Positions 46,005 through 55,211 of a DNA stretch of 64,000 nucleotides are shown one piece after another. Position numbers and translations under genes: made by a program. This DNA is from Pseudorhodoferax sp. Leaf265. Lineage in GTDB: Bacteria > Pseudomonadota > Gammaproteobacteria > Burkholderiales > Burkholderiaceae_C. Position 1 is the first letter of the stretch. Each line of letters starts with the position of its first letter. The DNA lies in NCBI RefSeq assembly GCF_001422365.1, contig NZ_LMMT01000006.1, forward strand, positions 1 to 64,000, written 5' to 3'. A model generated the notes under the pieces. It was not told the DNA's origin. It was given only the letters and a program-made list of their open reading frames with translations, and did not search any database.

Positions 46005-47199
46005 AGAGATCTCGCGCGATGATCTCCTTCATAATCTCGTTAGAGCCACCGTATATTGGCCCAACACGCACGTTTGCGTACATTCTGGCAATCGGATAAT
46101 CCATGATGTATCCATTCCCTCCGTGCAGCTGAAGGCATTCATTGACAATCTCATTGCATTGTTGAGTGCTCCACCATTTGGCCATGGCCGCCTGTGGGCC
46201 GTCGAGCTCGTCGTTTAGGCACTTCACGAGGCAATGGTCCAAGAAAACACGAGCTATCGTTGCTTTTGTGGCGCATTCGGCTAGCTTGAACCGTGTATTC
46301 TGAAGTTCCGACAGATGTTGCCCGAAGACCTTGCGGTTCTTGACGTAGTCGACGGTCAGCATCAGGGCACGTTCCATCTGGGCGACCGCGTTCATCGCGA
46401 TGTAGAGACGCTCCGCGGGCAGCTGCGCCATGAGCTGCAAGAATCCCTTGTTTTCCTCTGTCCCAAGTAGATTGCCTAAGGGAACCTTGACGTCGTCAAA
46501 GAAAAGTTCAGCTGTATCGGAGCCCTTGTTCCCCAATTTCTCCAGAACGCGTCCCTTGCGATAGCCCTGAAGACCATCGGTTTCCACCACAATGATCGAT
46601 AAGCCTCGCGCACCCTTCGCTTCAGGATCGGTCCGAGCGACAAGAAACACGAGGTCGGCGTGAAAGCCATTCGTGATAAATGTCTTCGATCCATTGATCA
46701 CGTAGTGCTCGCCTTGGCGCAGAGCCTGCGTCTTGATCGCCTGGAGATCGGATCCCGCATCCGGCTCGGACATGGCAATTGCGCCAACCAATTCCCCCAG
46801 GGCCATTTTTGGCAACCAGCGGCGCTTCTGTTCCTCGGTTCCATAGTGAAGGAGGTAATGGGCGACGATACCGCTGTGCACTGTATTGCTGAAGCTGCCA
46901 ATCAAGGCGCGCGACTGCTCACTGAAAATCACGATGTCATGTGCGAGCGTGCCGCCGCCGCCGCCGTATTCCTCAGGGATGCTGGCACATAAGAATCCCA
47001 TTGCCCCTGCTTCGTTCCAGGCACTGCGTTCCATCAGCATGTTATGCGTCCAATCCTGCTCTCGCGGAACAAATTTCTCCTCAAAGAACCGGCGGCTCGC
47101 TTCTTGGAGCATCTCAAGTTCCGGCGTCAACCAGGGCGACTTGTAATGTTGCATATTGGAAAGTGTCTCGTATATGTGAGCCGTTGCATCCATGCTCAT
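46000..47199 (-). CDS. Acyl-CoA dehydrogenase, LCAD/IVD-type active site
   Basis: 399 residues, full acyl-CoA dehydrogenase: AIAMSEPDAGSDLQAIKTQA, FITNGFHADLVFLVART, NRKVFGQHLSELQNTRFKLA and QLHGGNGYIMDYP. The C-terminal site that holds the base in medium-chain enzymes reads YGGSNEIM, without Glu. Glu263 (LPAERLYIAMN) occupies the alternative position used by long-chain and isovaleryl-CoA enzymes. This favours long or branched acyl-CoAs. It is the last gene of the ALDH-thioesterase-dehydrogenase run. Confidence 0.92.
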   Translation of the reverse strand: MSMDATAHIYETLSNMQHYKSPWLTPELEMLQEASRRFFEEKFVPREQDWTHNMLMERSAWNEAGAMGFLCASIPEEYGGGGGTLAHDIVIFSEQSRALIGSFSNTVHSGIVAHYLLHYGTEEQKRRWLPKMALGELVGAIAMSEPDAGSDLQAIKTQALRQGEHYVINGSKTFITNGFHADLVFLVARTDPEAKGARGLSIIVVETDGLQGYRKGRVLEKLGNKGSDTAELFFDDVKVPLGNLLGTEENKGFLQLMAQLPAERLYIAMNAVAQMERALMLTVDYVKNRKVFGQHLSELQNTRFKLAECATKATIARVFLDHCLVKCLNDELDGPQAAMAKWWSTQQCNEIVNECLQLHGGNGYIMDYPIARMYANVRVGPIYGGSNEIMKEIIARDLF

Positions 47200-47231
47200 G
47201 ATGAAACTGGGAAGCGGCTGGGGGGATCGGG

Positions 47232-47258
47232 AAGGCTAGTAAGGCTAGTAAGGCTAGC
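47232..47258. repeat. Three 9-bp tandem repeats
   Basis: AAGGCTAGT, AAGGCTAGT, AAGGCTAGC in direct tandem. On the minus strand each unit supplies an in-frame TAG; the thioesterase stop lies in one unit and the others follow it. Slippage here could not change the protein end. Confidence 0.9.
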
Positions 47259-47688
47259 CGGTCTTCGTTGCGCCGGCAATAACAGCCATGGTGAGTCGGG
47301 ATACGCAGCAGAGTTTTCCGGAGTCGTCCGAAATATCTATATGCCAGACTTGCGTCGTCCGCCCGATATGAACTGGCACTGCACGTCCGGTCACCCAACC
47401 CTCACGGACTGCGCGCAAATGGTTGGCGTTGATGTCTAGGCCGACAACATGACTCCCTGCGGGGCAGCAATGAGCCGCGCCGATGGATCCGAGCGTTTCC
47501 GCCAGCACCACGGAGACGCCGCCATGCAGCAACCCCATCGGTTGGCATGTTTGCCTGTTCACTGGTAGTCGGGCGGTGATGAAATCATCGCCTACTTCCA
47601 GGAACTCGATGCCGAGATGTGTGATCGCAGTATTTGCCGAGCGTTGTGCTAGTGAAGCAATTGAAATGGGAGTTTTCCAGATCAGCAT
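47254..47688 (-). CDS. Hotdog-fold acyl-CoA thioesterase (YdiI/PaaI-like)
   Basis: 144 residues. HLGIEFLEVGDDFITARLPV and the active-site segment GLLHGGVSVVLAETLGSIGA with its Glu are typical of YdiI/MenI-type thioesterases. ATG 47688 (MLIWKTPIS) agrees with the family start, although the frame is open to 47781. It hydrolyses acyl- or aroyl-CoA, possibly to free CoA from dead-end intermediates. It lies 54 bases upstream of the acyl-CoA dehydrogenase gene. Confidence 0.9.
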   Translation of the reverse strand: MLIWKTPISIASLAQRSANTAITHLGIEFLEVGDDFITARLPVNRQTCQPMGLLHGGVSVVLAETLGSIGAAHCCPAGSHVVGLDINANHLRAVREGWVTGRAVPVHIGRTTQVWHIDISDDSGKLCCVSRLTMAVIAGATKTG

Positions 47689-47830
47689 AGTCGAGGACTC
47701 GGAATTTGGTTGGTGGTGTATGTAGAGTGCGGTGGGTCGTCGCCCTGGCCGCCTCTCTGCGGTAGGTATATCATCGCTCACGGATTAAACTGACAGTCTC
47801 TGAACGCAGACTTTTCCGTGGCCTAGCCAA

Positions 47831-49312
47831 TCAGATGCCTCCGAAGCTGATGTATTTGCTTTCTTGATATTCGGCGATCCCGTACTTTGATCCTTCGCGT
47901 CCGAAGCCAGATTCCTTGATGCCGCCAAACGGAGCAACCTCAGTAGACAAAGAGCCGTCATTGATTCCCACCATCCCAACTTCAAGCATTTCGGCCACTC
48001 GCCAGCAGCGCGCTATGTCACGGCTGTAAAAGTAGCTCGCCAGACCGTATGGTGTAGCGTTCGCAAGTGCAACGACTTCCTTCTCATCGCTGAAGCGTTG
48101 CAGTGCGGCGACCGGTCCGAATATCTCTTCTTCCTGCATCGCCGAAGAACTTGGGACGTCGCACAGCACGGTTGGCTGAAAGTACCATCCGCCTCGCGAA
48201 TGCGCGGTTCCTCCGATCAACAGGCGAGCCCCGTGGGCCAATGCGTCCTCTACCAACCTGGTCACTTTGTGCAATGCGGCCTCGTTGATCAGCGGACCTT
48301 GTTGAGAACCCTCTGCCAGCGCATCTCCAACCACCAGTTCGCCAACTTTGTGCGTTAGGCGCTCAGTGAGAGTTTCGTAGAGGGCCTCGTGAACAAATAT
48401 CCGATTGGCGCTTATACAGGTCTGTCCAGTATTTCGAAACTTGGCCGCCATGATGCCCTCAACTGCGGCATCGACGTCGGCATCCTCAAAAACTATGAAG
48501 GCGGCGTTGCCACCGAGTTCGAGCGACACCCTTTTCACGGTACTGGCACATTTCTGCATCAGCATCTTGCCAATTCGTGTCGAGCCGGTGAACGACAGCT
48601 TTCGCACCCGGGGATCGGTGGTCAAAACTTCCCCTACGCCGGCTGGCTGGGCAGTGGTGACGATGTTCAAAACCCCTGGAGGAAGCCCCGACCGCAGTGC
48701 AAGTTCTCCAAGTGCCAATGCCGAGAGCGGCGTGTCCTCCGCAGGCTTCAAGACGACGGTGCAACCTGCAGCCAGTGCCGGTCCTGCCTTACGGGTGATC
48801 ATGGCGCTGGGAAAGTTCCAAGGGGTGATCAAGGCTGCGACGCCAATCGGCTGCTTTACTACCGCGATCCGCTTACTCGGCGATGGAGATGGAATCGTAT
48901 CCCCATACGCACGCAAGGCTTCCTCCGCGAACCATCCGACGAAACTGGCACCATAAAGCACTTCATCAATGCTCTCGCGCAAAGGTTTCCCCTGTTCCGC
49001 AGCGAGTATCAGGCCGAGATCCGCACTGTTCGCGACGATGCTGTCGCGCCACTTCCGAAGGATGGTTGCACGATCTTTCGCAGGTTTGGATGCCCACGCC
49101 GGCCCGGCTGCAAATGCCGCCTGCACGGCCAACCGTGCGTCTTCTGCGTCGGAAGCGGCTACCACCGCAATTTCCCGTTGATTGGAGGGATTGACTACCG
49201 CATGTGTGTTCCCGGATTGAGCCGCTGTCCAAGCTCCGTCAATCAAGTTAAGTGATTGCAACAGCGAGGAATCCGTCAATCGGCTCCAAACTTCTGAGCT
49301 GGCATTGGGCAT
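47831..49312 (-). CDS. Aldehyde dehydrogenase, succinate-semialdehyde dehydrogenase-like
   Basis: 493 residues with a full ALDH core: ALITPWNFPSAMITRKAGPA, FTGSTRIGKMLMQ, Glu in LELGGNAAFIV and Cys in RNTGQTCISANR. The segment GKPLRESIDEVLYGASFVGW matches the GabD group. It may oxidise succinate semialdehyde or another omega-aldehyde acid, perhaps the aldehyde made by oxidative C=C cleavage (inference). ATG 49312 fits the family; the frame is open to 49378. First gene of the run toward the dehydrogenase. Confidence 0.9.
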   Translation of the reverse strand: MPNASSEVWSRLTDSSLLQSLNLIDGAWTAAQSGNTHAVVNPSNQREIAVVAASDAEDARLAVQAAFAAGPAWASKPAKDRATILRKWRDSIVANSADLGLILAAEQGKPLRESIDEVLYGASFVGWFAEEALRAYGDTIPSPSPSKRIAVVKQPIGVAALITPWNFPSAMITRKAGPALAAGCTVVLKPAEDTPLSALALGELALRSGLPPGVLNIVTTAQPAGVGEVLTTDPRVRKLSFTGSTRIGKMLMQKCASTVKRVSLELGGNAAFIVFEDADVDAAVEGIMAAKFRNTGQTCISANRIFVHEALYETLTERLTHKVGELVVGDALAEGSQQGPLINEAALHKVTRLVEDALAHGARLLIGGTAHSRGGWYFQPTVLCDVPSSSAMQEEEIFGPVAALQRFSDEKEVVALANATPYGLASYFYSRDIARCWRVAEMLEVGMVGINDGSLSTEVAPFGGIKESGFGREGSKYGIAEYQESKYISFGGI

Positions 49313-50347
49313 TGGGAAGTGTCCTGGGGCGAAGACCTGAGTTGGGGAATTTTGGGTACTGCACGTCCAGGCAAACAAGCGAGGTTTGCTGGTGCAGCAT
49401 CTCTAAAACTCACGTATGCCAGCATGTAGGAGACCGTGGTGGCCGCGCGGTGCATCGCGCCGGCGCACGGCGTGCCATGCTTTCGCGGCGTGAGCCCCAT
49501 ACACGCGGCCACTGGAGCGGTAGATGCGGTCCGAACTGTTGGACGCAGCGGCAACCGCGTGCGAAGGGTCAAGGCGTCATTTCGAGAGGGACCTAGCCAG
49601 AGATGGCAACGGCGCTCCGTCACCTCGGTGCAGCCCTTGCCAGTTGCAGTGACTGGCAGTGAGCAGCTCGGCAGTGCCTTGGGCACACGTAGGAATGCGC
49701 TGCGCGCGATCGCCTATGCGCGCAGCCTGCGCTCGATGAAGGCGAACGTCCGCACGATGAAAAAAGAGGCTGGCGAGTGGGTTATTGAATCGCGGAGGCC
49801 AAACCATCGCTTCGCGGCGTTGCCTTGTATCGGACGCGCTGAACGATTTCCAATCCTGAAAAGAGTCCTGTCCGGCTGCGAATCTGTCGAGCGTCGCGCC
49901 CACGGCTTACTGAGCGCCGATTCAATGGCCCACCCACAATATTCGGCACCAAGGCGCCAGCATCTGTGGGGCCCTAGAACGCAAAAAACGCATCGGTGAT
50001 GGTCATTTCGGCAGCACCTTGCTTGCTCTTCCGTTGCACTGAACGGCAATCCTGTGTTTCAGTCAATCGACTGAGAGGGTAGCCGCTGTGCTGTGAGCGC
50101 TATGGGGTGTGGTTTCCAGGGGTGACCTACGCGCGCTGGATGGCAAGTGTCCGCATGGCACCGCCGCGCTTCACGGGCAAGGACGTGGGATGGGAGTCGG
50201 ACATCTGACCCAAGAAGGACTGACAGCGCAGATGTGTCAGTAAACCTCATGCCGTATGAGCATTCCTGTCTCGCTATCTCCATTCGTAAGACATACGCTG
50301 CAGTGCGCTGGATCTATGCGCCTTCTTAACGGTTCACAGGATCGACT
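49313..50347. other. Long stretch, mostly decayed sequence
   Basis: About 1 kb between the aldehyde dehydrogenase and the next Bug gene. On the minus strand near 49410-49560 a segment VAACMGLTPRKHG resembles the C-terminal AAWLGLxPRQHS motif of IS110-type transposases, but the similarity is short. No intact gene is supported. Confidence 0.4.
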
Positions 50348-51349
50348 ATGCACCGCATCACAAGACATCAACGCTTCTCTAAACCGCTTGGCCGGAGATT
50401 GCTTCTCGCCCTTGCTTCGGTTGGCACGCTGCTGGCCGCCGTGCCGACATCTGCGGCCGATGCCTTTCCATTGCGTCCAATCACGCTCATCCTGCCGTTT
50501 CCCGCCGGCGGTGTTTCCGATGTGCAGCTGCGCGCGCTCGCTGCTTCGGCCTCCAAGGACCTGGGGCAGCCAATCGTCGTTGTGAACCGGCCGGGCAACG
50601 GCGGCACGCTCGCGCCTGCGGCGATGGCTCGCAGTGCGGCTCCCGATGGTTATACGATCGCACTGGCCGTGCCCACTCTGTTGCGCTATCCGCACCTCGG
50701 CCGGGTGAGCTACGACCCTTTGCAAGACTTCACCTACCTCATTGGCCTAAGCGGTTACTCGTTCGGAATCGTCGTGCGCGACGATGCTCCCTGGAAGTCT
50801 CTCAAAGACATGCTCGATGACGCCCGTGCTAGGCCCGGCGCCATCGCATATGCCGCGATCGGTCGCGGCAGCAGCGGACACGTTGCCATGGAGCGTCTCG
50901 CCCGGGCCGCTGGAGTACGCCTGAATTTCGTGCCGTTCAAGGGAACGGGTGAAGAGGCAAACGCGCTGCTGGGCGGTCACATTGCGATGTATTCCGACCC
51001 TGGCTGGGGGGCGATGCTCGAATCGGGCAAGGTCCGCGTCCTTGCAACGATGGGCGAAGCCCGTTTGAAGCGCTGGCCGCGGATCCCGACACTGAAAGAA
51101 TCGGGATACGACATCGTCGTAACCTCGGCCATAGGCCTGATCGGTCCGCGCGGCATGGATCGCGCGGTCGCGGCACGCCTTCACGACGCATTCCGCAAAG
51201 CCATGGAGGATCCGGCCTACGTTCGTGTAATGGAGCAGAACGACCAGGTGCCTGAGTACTTGGACAGCGAGGCCTACACGCAATCCGCAGCGCGTGAGTT
51301 CGAGCGAGAAAAGGCAGCCATGCGAGAACTGGGGATCACGCTGGAATGA
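50348..51349 (+). CDS. Bug-family periplasmic solute receptor
   Basis: 333 residues. A long n-region (HRITRHQRFSKPLGRR) precedes a signal peptide ending near TSAADA (about 37); the core has FPLRPITLILPFPAGGVSD, NRPGNGGTLAPAAM, VPFKGTGEEANALLG and PRIPTLKESG. The stop overlaps the acyl-CoA ligase start by ATGA. This is the second case in the window where a Bug receptor is translationally fused to a CoA-ester enzyme. Confidence 0.9.
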   Translation: MHRITRHQRFSKPLGRRLLLALASVGTLLAAVPTSAADAFPLRPITLILPFPAGGVSDVQLRALAASASKDLGQPIVVVNRPGNGGTLAPAAMARSAAPDGYTIALAVPTLLRYPHLGRVSYDPLQDFTYLIGLSGYSFGIVVRDDAPWKSLKDMLDDARARPGAIAYAAIGRGSSGHVAMERLARAAGVRLNFVPFKGTGEEANALLGGHIAMYSDPGWGAMLESGKVRVLATMGEARLKRWPRIPTLKESGYDIVVTSAIGLIGPRGMDRAVAARLHDAFRKAMEDPAYVRVMEQNDQVPEYLDSEAYTQSAAREFEREKAAMRELGITLE

Positions 51350-52902
51350 CGGCCATCTACCTCACCCAAGTACTGCACAGGGCAGTGCAGCAGGTCCCGG
51401 ACAAGCCTGCGACCATCTGCGCAGGCCGAAGCCGCTCGTTCCGCCAACTGGCGGAGCGCGCCAGCCGCGTCGCCGGCATGCTGCGGGGCTTGGACGTTCA
51501 CGCCGGCGACCGTGTCGCGATCCTTGCGCGCAACTCCGACAGCTATGTCGAGCTGTTGCTCGGAATTTGGTGGGTAGGCGCTGTCGCGGTGCCACTGAAC
51601 GCGCGCTGGAGTGTGGGCGAAGTGGCGTACTCGCTCGCAGACTGCGCCGCCGCCGTGCTAGTGGTGGATGACTTCCTCCTGCAGCTCGTCGACGAGATTC
51701 GTTCCATTGCAACGCATGTGCGCCACGTTGTGCACGTTGGCGACGCATCACCGGCTGCGGGAATCATTCCGTACGAGCCGCTGGTGAGTTCCAGCAGCGC
51801 AATCACCGACGATCGACGGGGCGATGATGAACTGGCAGCCATTCTTTACACCGGCGGTACCACCGGCTCGCCCAAGGGCGTGATGCTCTCGCACGCCAAC
51901 CTCTGCGGCGGGGCCACGGCTCGTTTGGCGGAAATGTTCAGCCCGCGCGACACGGTGGTCTTGCTGGTGACGCCGCTCTTCCATGTATCGGGCCTGTTCC
52001 GGCTCGTGATGCAACTTGTGCTGGGGGCCAGCAATGTCATCGAGCCGGGGTTCCGCCCGGACGCCGTCATCGAGGCAATCGAGCGCCATGGCGTGACGGA
52101 CATCGTGCTTGTGCCTAGCATGCTGCAAATGCTGCTGGAGGAACCTACGTTCGACGCGGGTCGGCTGAGCAGCCTGCAAAGGCTCTCCTACGGTGGGTCC
52201 CCGATGCCGCCTGCCTTGCTTGATCGAGCCATGCAGGCGCTGCCGCACGTTGGCTTTTGCAGTTCCTACGGCATGACCGAGAGCTCGGGGGTAGTGAGCG
52301 TGCTGGGGCCGTTCACCGTAGCCGACCGCGAAGCAATGGGCAAGCGGTCGCGCTCCGTGGGACGAGTCGGTCTTGGGGCAGAACTTCGCATCCTCGATGC
52401 AGAAGGCTGCGACGTGCCGCCGGGCACCGTCGGTGAAATCGTGCTGCGGGGTGCGGCCGTCATGAAGGGTTATTGGAACAAGCCCGCCGAAACTGCCGCC
52501 GCCTTGCGCGAGGGCTGGCTGCACACAGGTGATGCTGGCTGGCGCGACGAAGAGGGTCACATCTACGTGGCAGACCGGCTCAAGGACATGGTGATCACCG
52601 GCGGCGAGAACGTCTACTCTGCAGAAGTCGAAGCGGTGCTGATAGCGCACCCGGCCGTGTCTGCATGCGCCGTGATCGGCGTACCGAGCGCCCAATGGGG
52701 TGAAGCCGTTCATGCGGTCGTGGTTCTGAGGCCGGGCACCCATGCGGACAGCCAGTCCCTGCGCGACCACTGCCGCACGCGCTTGGCGGGCTACAAATGC
52801 CCGCAGACGGTCGACTTCGTCGACGGTTTGCCACTGTCGGCCGCTGGCAAGGTTCTGAAGCGTCGACTGCGGGACGAGCACGTGTCCCGCGCAACGGCGT
52901 AA
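51346..52902 (+). CDS. AMP-forming acyl-CoA synthetase
   Basis: 518 residues of the ANL superfamily. The P-loop is YTGGTTGSPKGVMLSH (about 168-183), with SSYGMTESSG, GWLHTGDAGWRDEEG, the hinge DRLKDMVITGGENVYS and the C-terminal Lys in SAAGKVLKRRL. It adenylates a carboxylate and ligates CoA. Coupled to the Bug receptor upstream, it probably activates the imported acid at once (inference). It precedes an SCP2-type thiolase by 40 bases. Confidence 0.92.
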   Translation: MTAIYLTQVLHRAVQQVPDKPATICAGRSRSFRQLAERASRVAGMLRGLDVHAGDRVAILARNSDSYVELLLGIWWVGAVAVPLNARWSVGEVAYSLADCAAAVLVVDDFLLQLVDEIRSIATHVRHVVHVGDASPAAGIIPYEPLVSSSSAITDDRRGDDELAAILYTGGTTGSPKGVMLSHANLCGGATARLAEMFSPRDTVVLLVTPLFHVSGLFRLVMQLVLGASNVIEPGFRPDAVIEAIERHGVTDIVLVPSMLQMLLEEPTFDAGRLSSLQRLSYGGSPMPPALLDRAMQALPHVGFCSSYGMTESSGVVSVLGPFTVADREAMGKRSRSVGRVGLGAELRILDAEGCDVPPGTVGEIVLRGAAVMKGYWNKPAETAAALREGWLHTGDAGWRDEEGHIYVADRLKDMVITGGENVYSAEVEAVLIAHPAVSACAVIGVPSAQWGEAVHAVVVLRPGTHADSQSLRDHCRTRLAGYKCPQTVDFVDGLPLSAAGKVLKRRLRDEHVSRATA

Positions 52903-52942
52903 TGCCTTCCATTTCTATCCCCAGCTCTTCAAAGGTAGATCG

Positions 52943-54136
52943 ATGAACCCCCAGCATCACGCCGTTTATGTCGTGGGCGTCGGCATGATTCAGTTCTCTA
53001 AGCCTGGCGCCAGCGAGCCCTACGACATTATGGGCGCGCGGGCCGTGAGACTCGCGCTCGACGACGCGAGGCTGAACTACGACCTCGTCGATCAAGCCTA
53101 CGTCGGCTACGTCTATGGCGATTCCACCGCAGGCCAGGCAGCCCTATACCGCGTCGGGATGAGTGGCATCCCGGTTGTCAACGTCAACAACAACTGCGCC
53201 ACCGGCTCCAGCGCGCTGTATCTGGCACGCCAGGCAGTGGAAAGCGGGGCAGTAGAGTGCGCTCTGGCTTTGGGTATGGACCAAATGGTTCCCGGCGCAC
53301 TGAAAGGGGCATTCGAAGACCGCCCCTCACCTCTGCAGCGCTTTGCCGACACGATGGCCGAGCACCAGGGATACGAACCCCAAACTCCGCGGGCTGCGCA
53401 GTTCTTCGGCGGCGCCGGACGCGACTACATGGCGCAGTACGGGACTAAACCCGAGACCTTCGGACGCATTTCGGTCAAGGCCCGCCGGCACGCGGCGCAC
53501 AACCCGCTGGCGGTGTTCAGACAGGAGCTCTCGCTTGAAGAGGTGATGGCCTCACCCAAAGTGTTCGAGCCCCTGACGCGCTACCAGTGCTGCCCACCTA
53601 CCTGCGGTGCTGCGGCGGCCATCGTGTGTTCGTCCGACTTCGCGCGCAAGCACGGGATCGATACGCGCGTGGCGATTGCCGCCCAGGCTATGACCACAGA
53701 CAGGCCTGACAGCTTCGCGGGCGACGACATGCGCAAGCTGGTGGGCTACGACATGACCGCAAGGGCCGTGGCTTCGGTGTACCAGCGCGCGGGCGTTGGT
53801 CCCGAGGACGTCGACGTCGTTGAGTTGCACGACTGCTTCACGGCCAACGAGCTCATCTCCTACGAGGCGCTCGGCCTGACCCCACCGGGAACGGCAGAGC
53901 AATTCGTGCTGGACGGAGACAACACATACGGCGGCCGCTATGTCGTCAATCCCTCGGGCGGCCTGCTTTCCAAGGGGCATCCGCTAGGAGCCACCGGCCT
54001 GGCGCAATGCGCAGAACTGGTGTGGCAGTTGCGCGGTCAGGCTGAAGGACGTCAGGTTGAGCACGCGCGGGTGGCGCTGCAGCACAACCTGGGGCTTGGC
54101 GGGGCCTGCGTCGTCACGCTGTACCAACGCGTGTAG
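52943..54136 (+). CDS. SCP2-type thiolase (lipid-transfer family)
   Basis: 397 residues with the complete thiolase active site: nucleophile Cys85 in NNNCATGSSALYLA, VELHDCFTANELI (about 296) and GGLLSKGHPLGATG (about 345). SCP-x-type thiolases act on branched 3-oxoacyl-CoAs. No DUF35 partner is adjacent, in contrast to the Cys-less relative at 8345. It ends the Bug/ligase/thiolase operon. Confidence 0.92.
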   Translation: MNPQHHAVYVVGVGMIQFSKPGASEPYDIMGARAVRLALDDARLNYDLVDQAYVGYVYGDSTAGQAALYRVGMSGIPVVNVNNNCATGSSALYLARQAVESGAVECALALGMDQMVPGALKGAFEDRPSPLQRFADTMAEHQGYEPQTPRAAQFFGGAGRDYMAQYGTKPETFGRISVKARRHAAHNPLAVFRQELSLEEVMASPKVFEPLTRYQCCPPTCGAAAAIVCSSDFARKHGIDTRVAIAAQAMTTDRPDSFAGDDMRKLVGYDMTARAVASVYQRAGVGPEDVDVVELHDCFTANELISYEALGLTPPGTAEQFVLDGDNTYGGRYVVNPSGGLLSKGHPLGATGLAQCAELVWQLRGQAEGRQVEHARVALQHNLGLGGACVVTLYQRV

Positions 54137-55211
54137 GGGCCAAGTGATCCCGTCGACGATTGGTTGATCGGGGCGTGTTCCGGTCACGAAATCGGCGGAC
54201 ACCAAGCTTGCCGGGTACGGTCTTGCCCCTCCGCGACAAGCCAGCCGCATCTGGGACGAGGCCACTGCAAGCGCGGCCGACGGCATGCCGGTGCTTCACG
54301 ACTTCCTGTTCGGCTTGAAGATGTATGGCCTAAGCCCCGTTGCGGACGTGATCGTGCTTTGGGTTGCCGCCATCCGCCGCGCGACCAGCAACGCTTGCGG
54401 TATTGGGCGATGGCCGGCGCCGGTGATGTGCCCGAGCTAGATGCATCGACCGGTGCAGTGCCGGTGCATGAATGGTTGGCAAAGCTGATACGTCAGCGGC
54501 GGCAACAGCTGCAGACCGGCGTACAAGGCTGTTCGTGCCATGCCAGGCTGAGGTCATTTCCAGCTCGCCCGCGACAAGCGCTGCCTGTTCGGCGTGCGAC
54601 ATTGCGCTCAGGTCGTGGCAAGTTCGCGCTCGACTGCTTGCCGTGCAGATGTCCAACAACACCGAATGTTTCTGCGCGCGGTTGGGCGCGCCAACCGACC
54701 GTTAGGCTCTCTACTGCCCCCACCCATTGCGCCTCTCTCCCGAACGCATTGAGCGCGCGTCCGCCGGCCCGGTTGGGGCGGCTGCGCCCTCTTCCAATCG
54801 ATGGGCCCATTGCCCTTGTCTGCGGTCAAGCGTAAGTTGTCGAGTCTCGTTGCATTCATAGGCGCTAGCCATGAACTAGTGCAGCGCCGATTCGGCCTGC
54901 CCAGCGCCCGAGTAAATCGAGACTTGAATAGTTCGTGCGCTTTACCCGGCGACAGCGCGCAAGTTCCGCCGTGCCCGTCTGCAGCAGGTAGGCGAGGTCT
55001 CGGTGCTTCATCCGCCACGGAGCTTACCGGCGGATTGCGGAATGTCTTCTTCGATCACCCTAGCCATCGGGATGCGCATTGACGCTGGTGCCCTCTAGCG
55101 ACATGTCTGCGACCTCTGCGCGGTTCAGTCTCCATGCCACCACTGTCGCTCGGACTCGGAAGACCCGCGGCCACTTTGTAAGACCTTGATCGACCGCAGG
55201 TTTGATCTGCT
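54137..55211. other. Long stretch without recognised gene
   Basis: About 1.07 kb between the convergent thiolase and Bug genes. Frames in both directions are open for up to 220 codons but show no known motif. One plus frame (54188-54440) gives GMPVLHDFLFGLKMYGLSP, which reads protein-like but was not identified. Probably decayed coding sequence. Confidence 0.45.

Noticed and set aside
49410-49560. Possible IS110 transposase relic on the minus strand (VAACMGLTPRKHG)
   Set aside because: Only one short motif-like stretch was seen, without the flanking conserved regions found at the right end of the window; kept only as a note.
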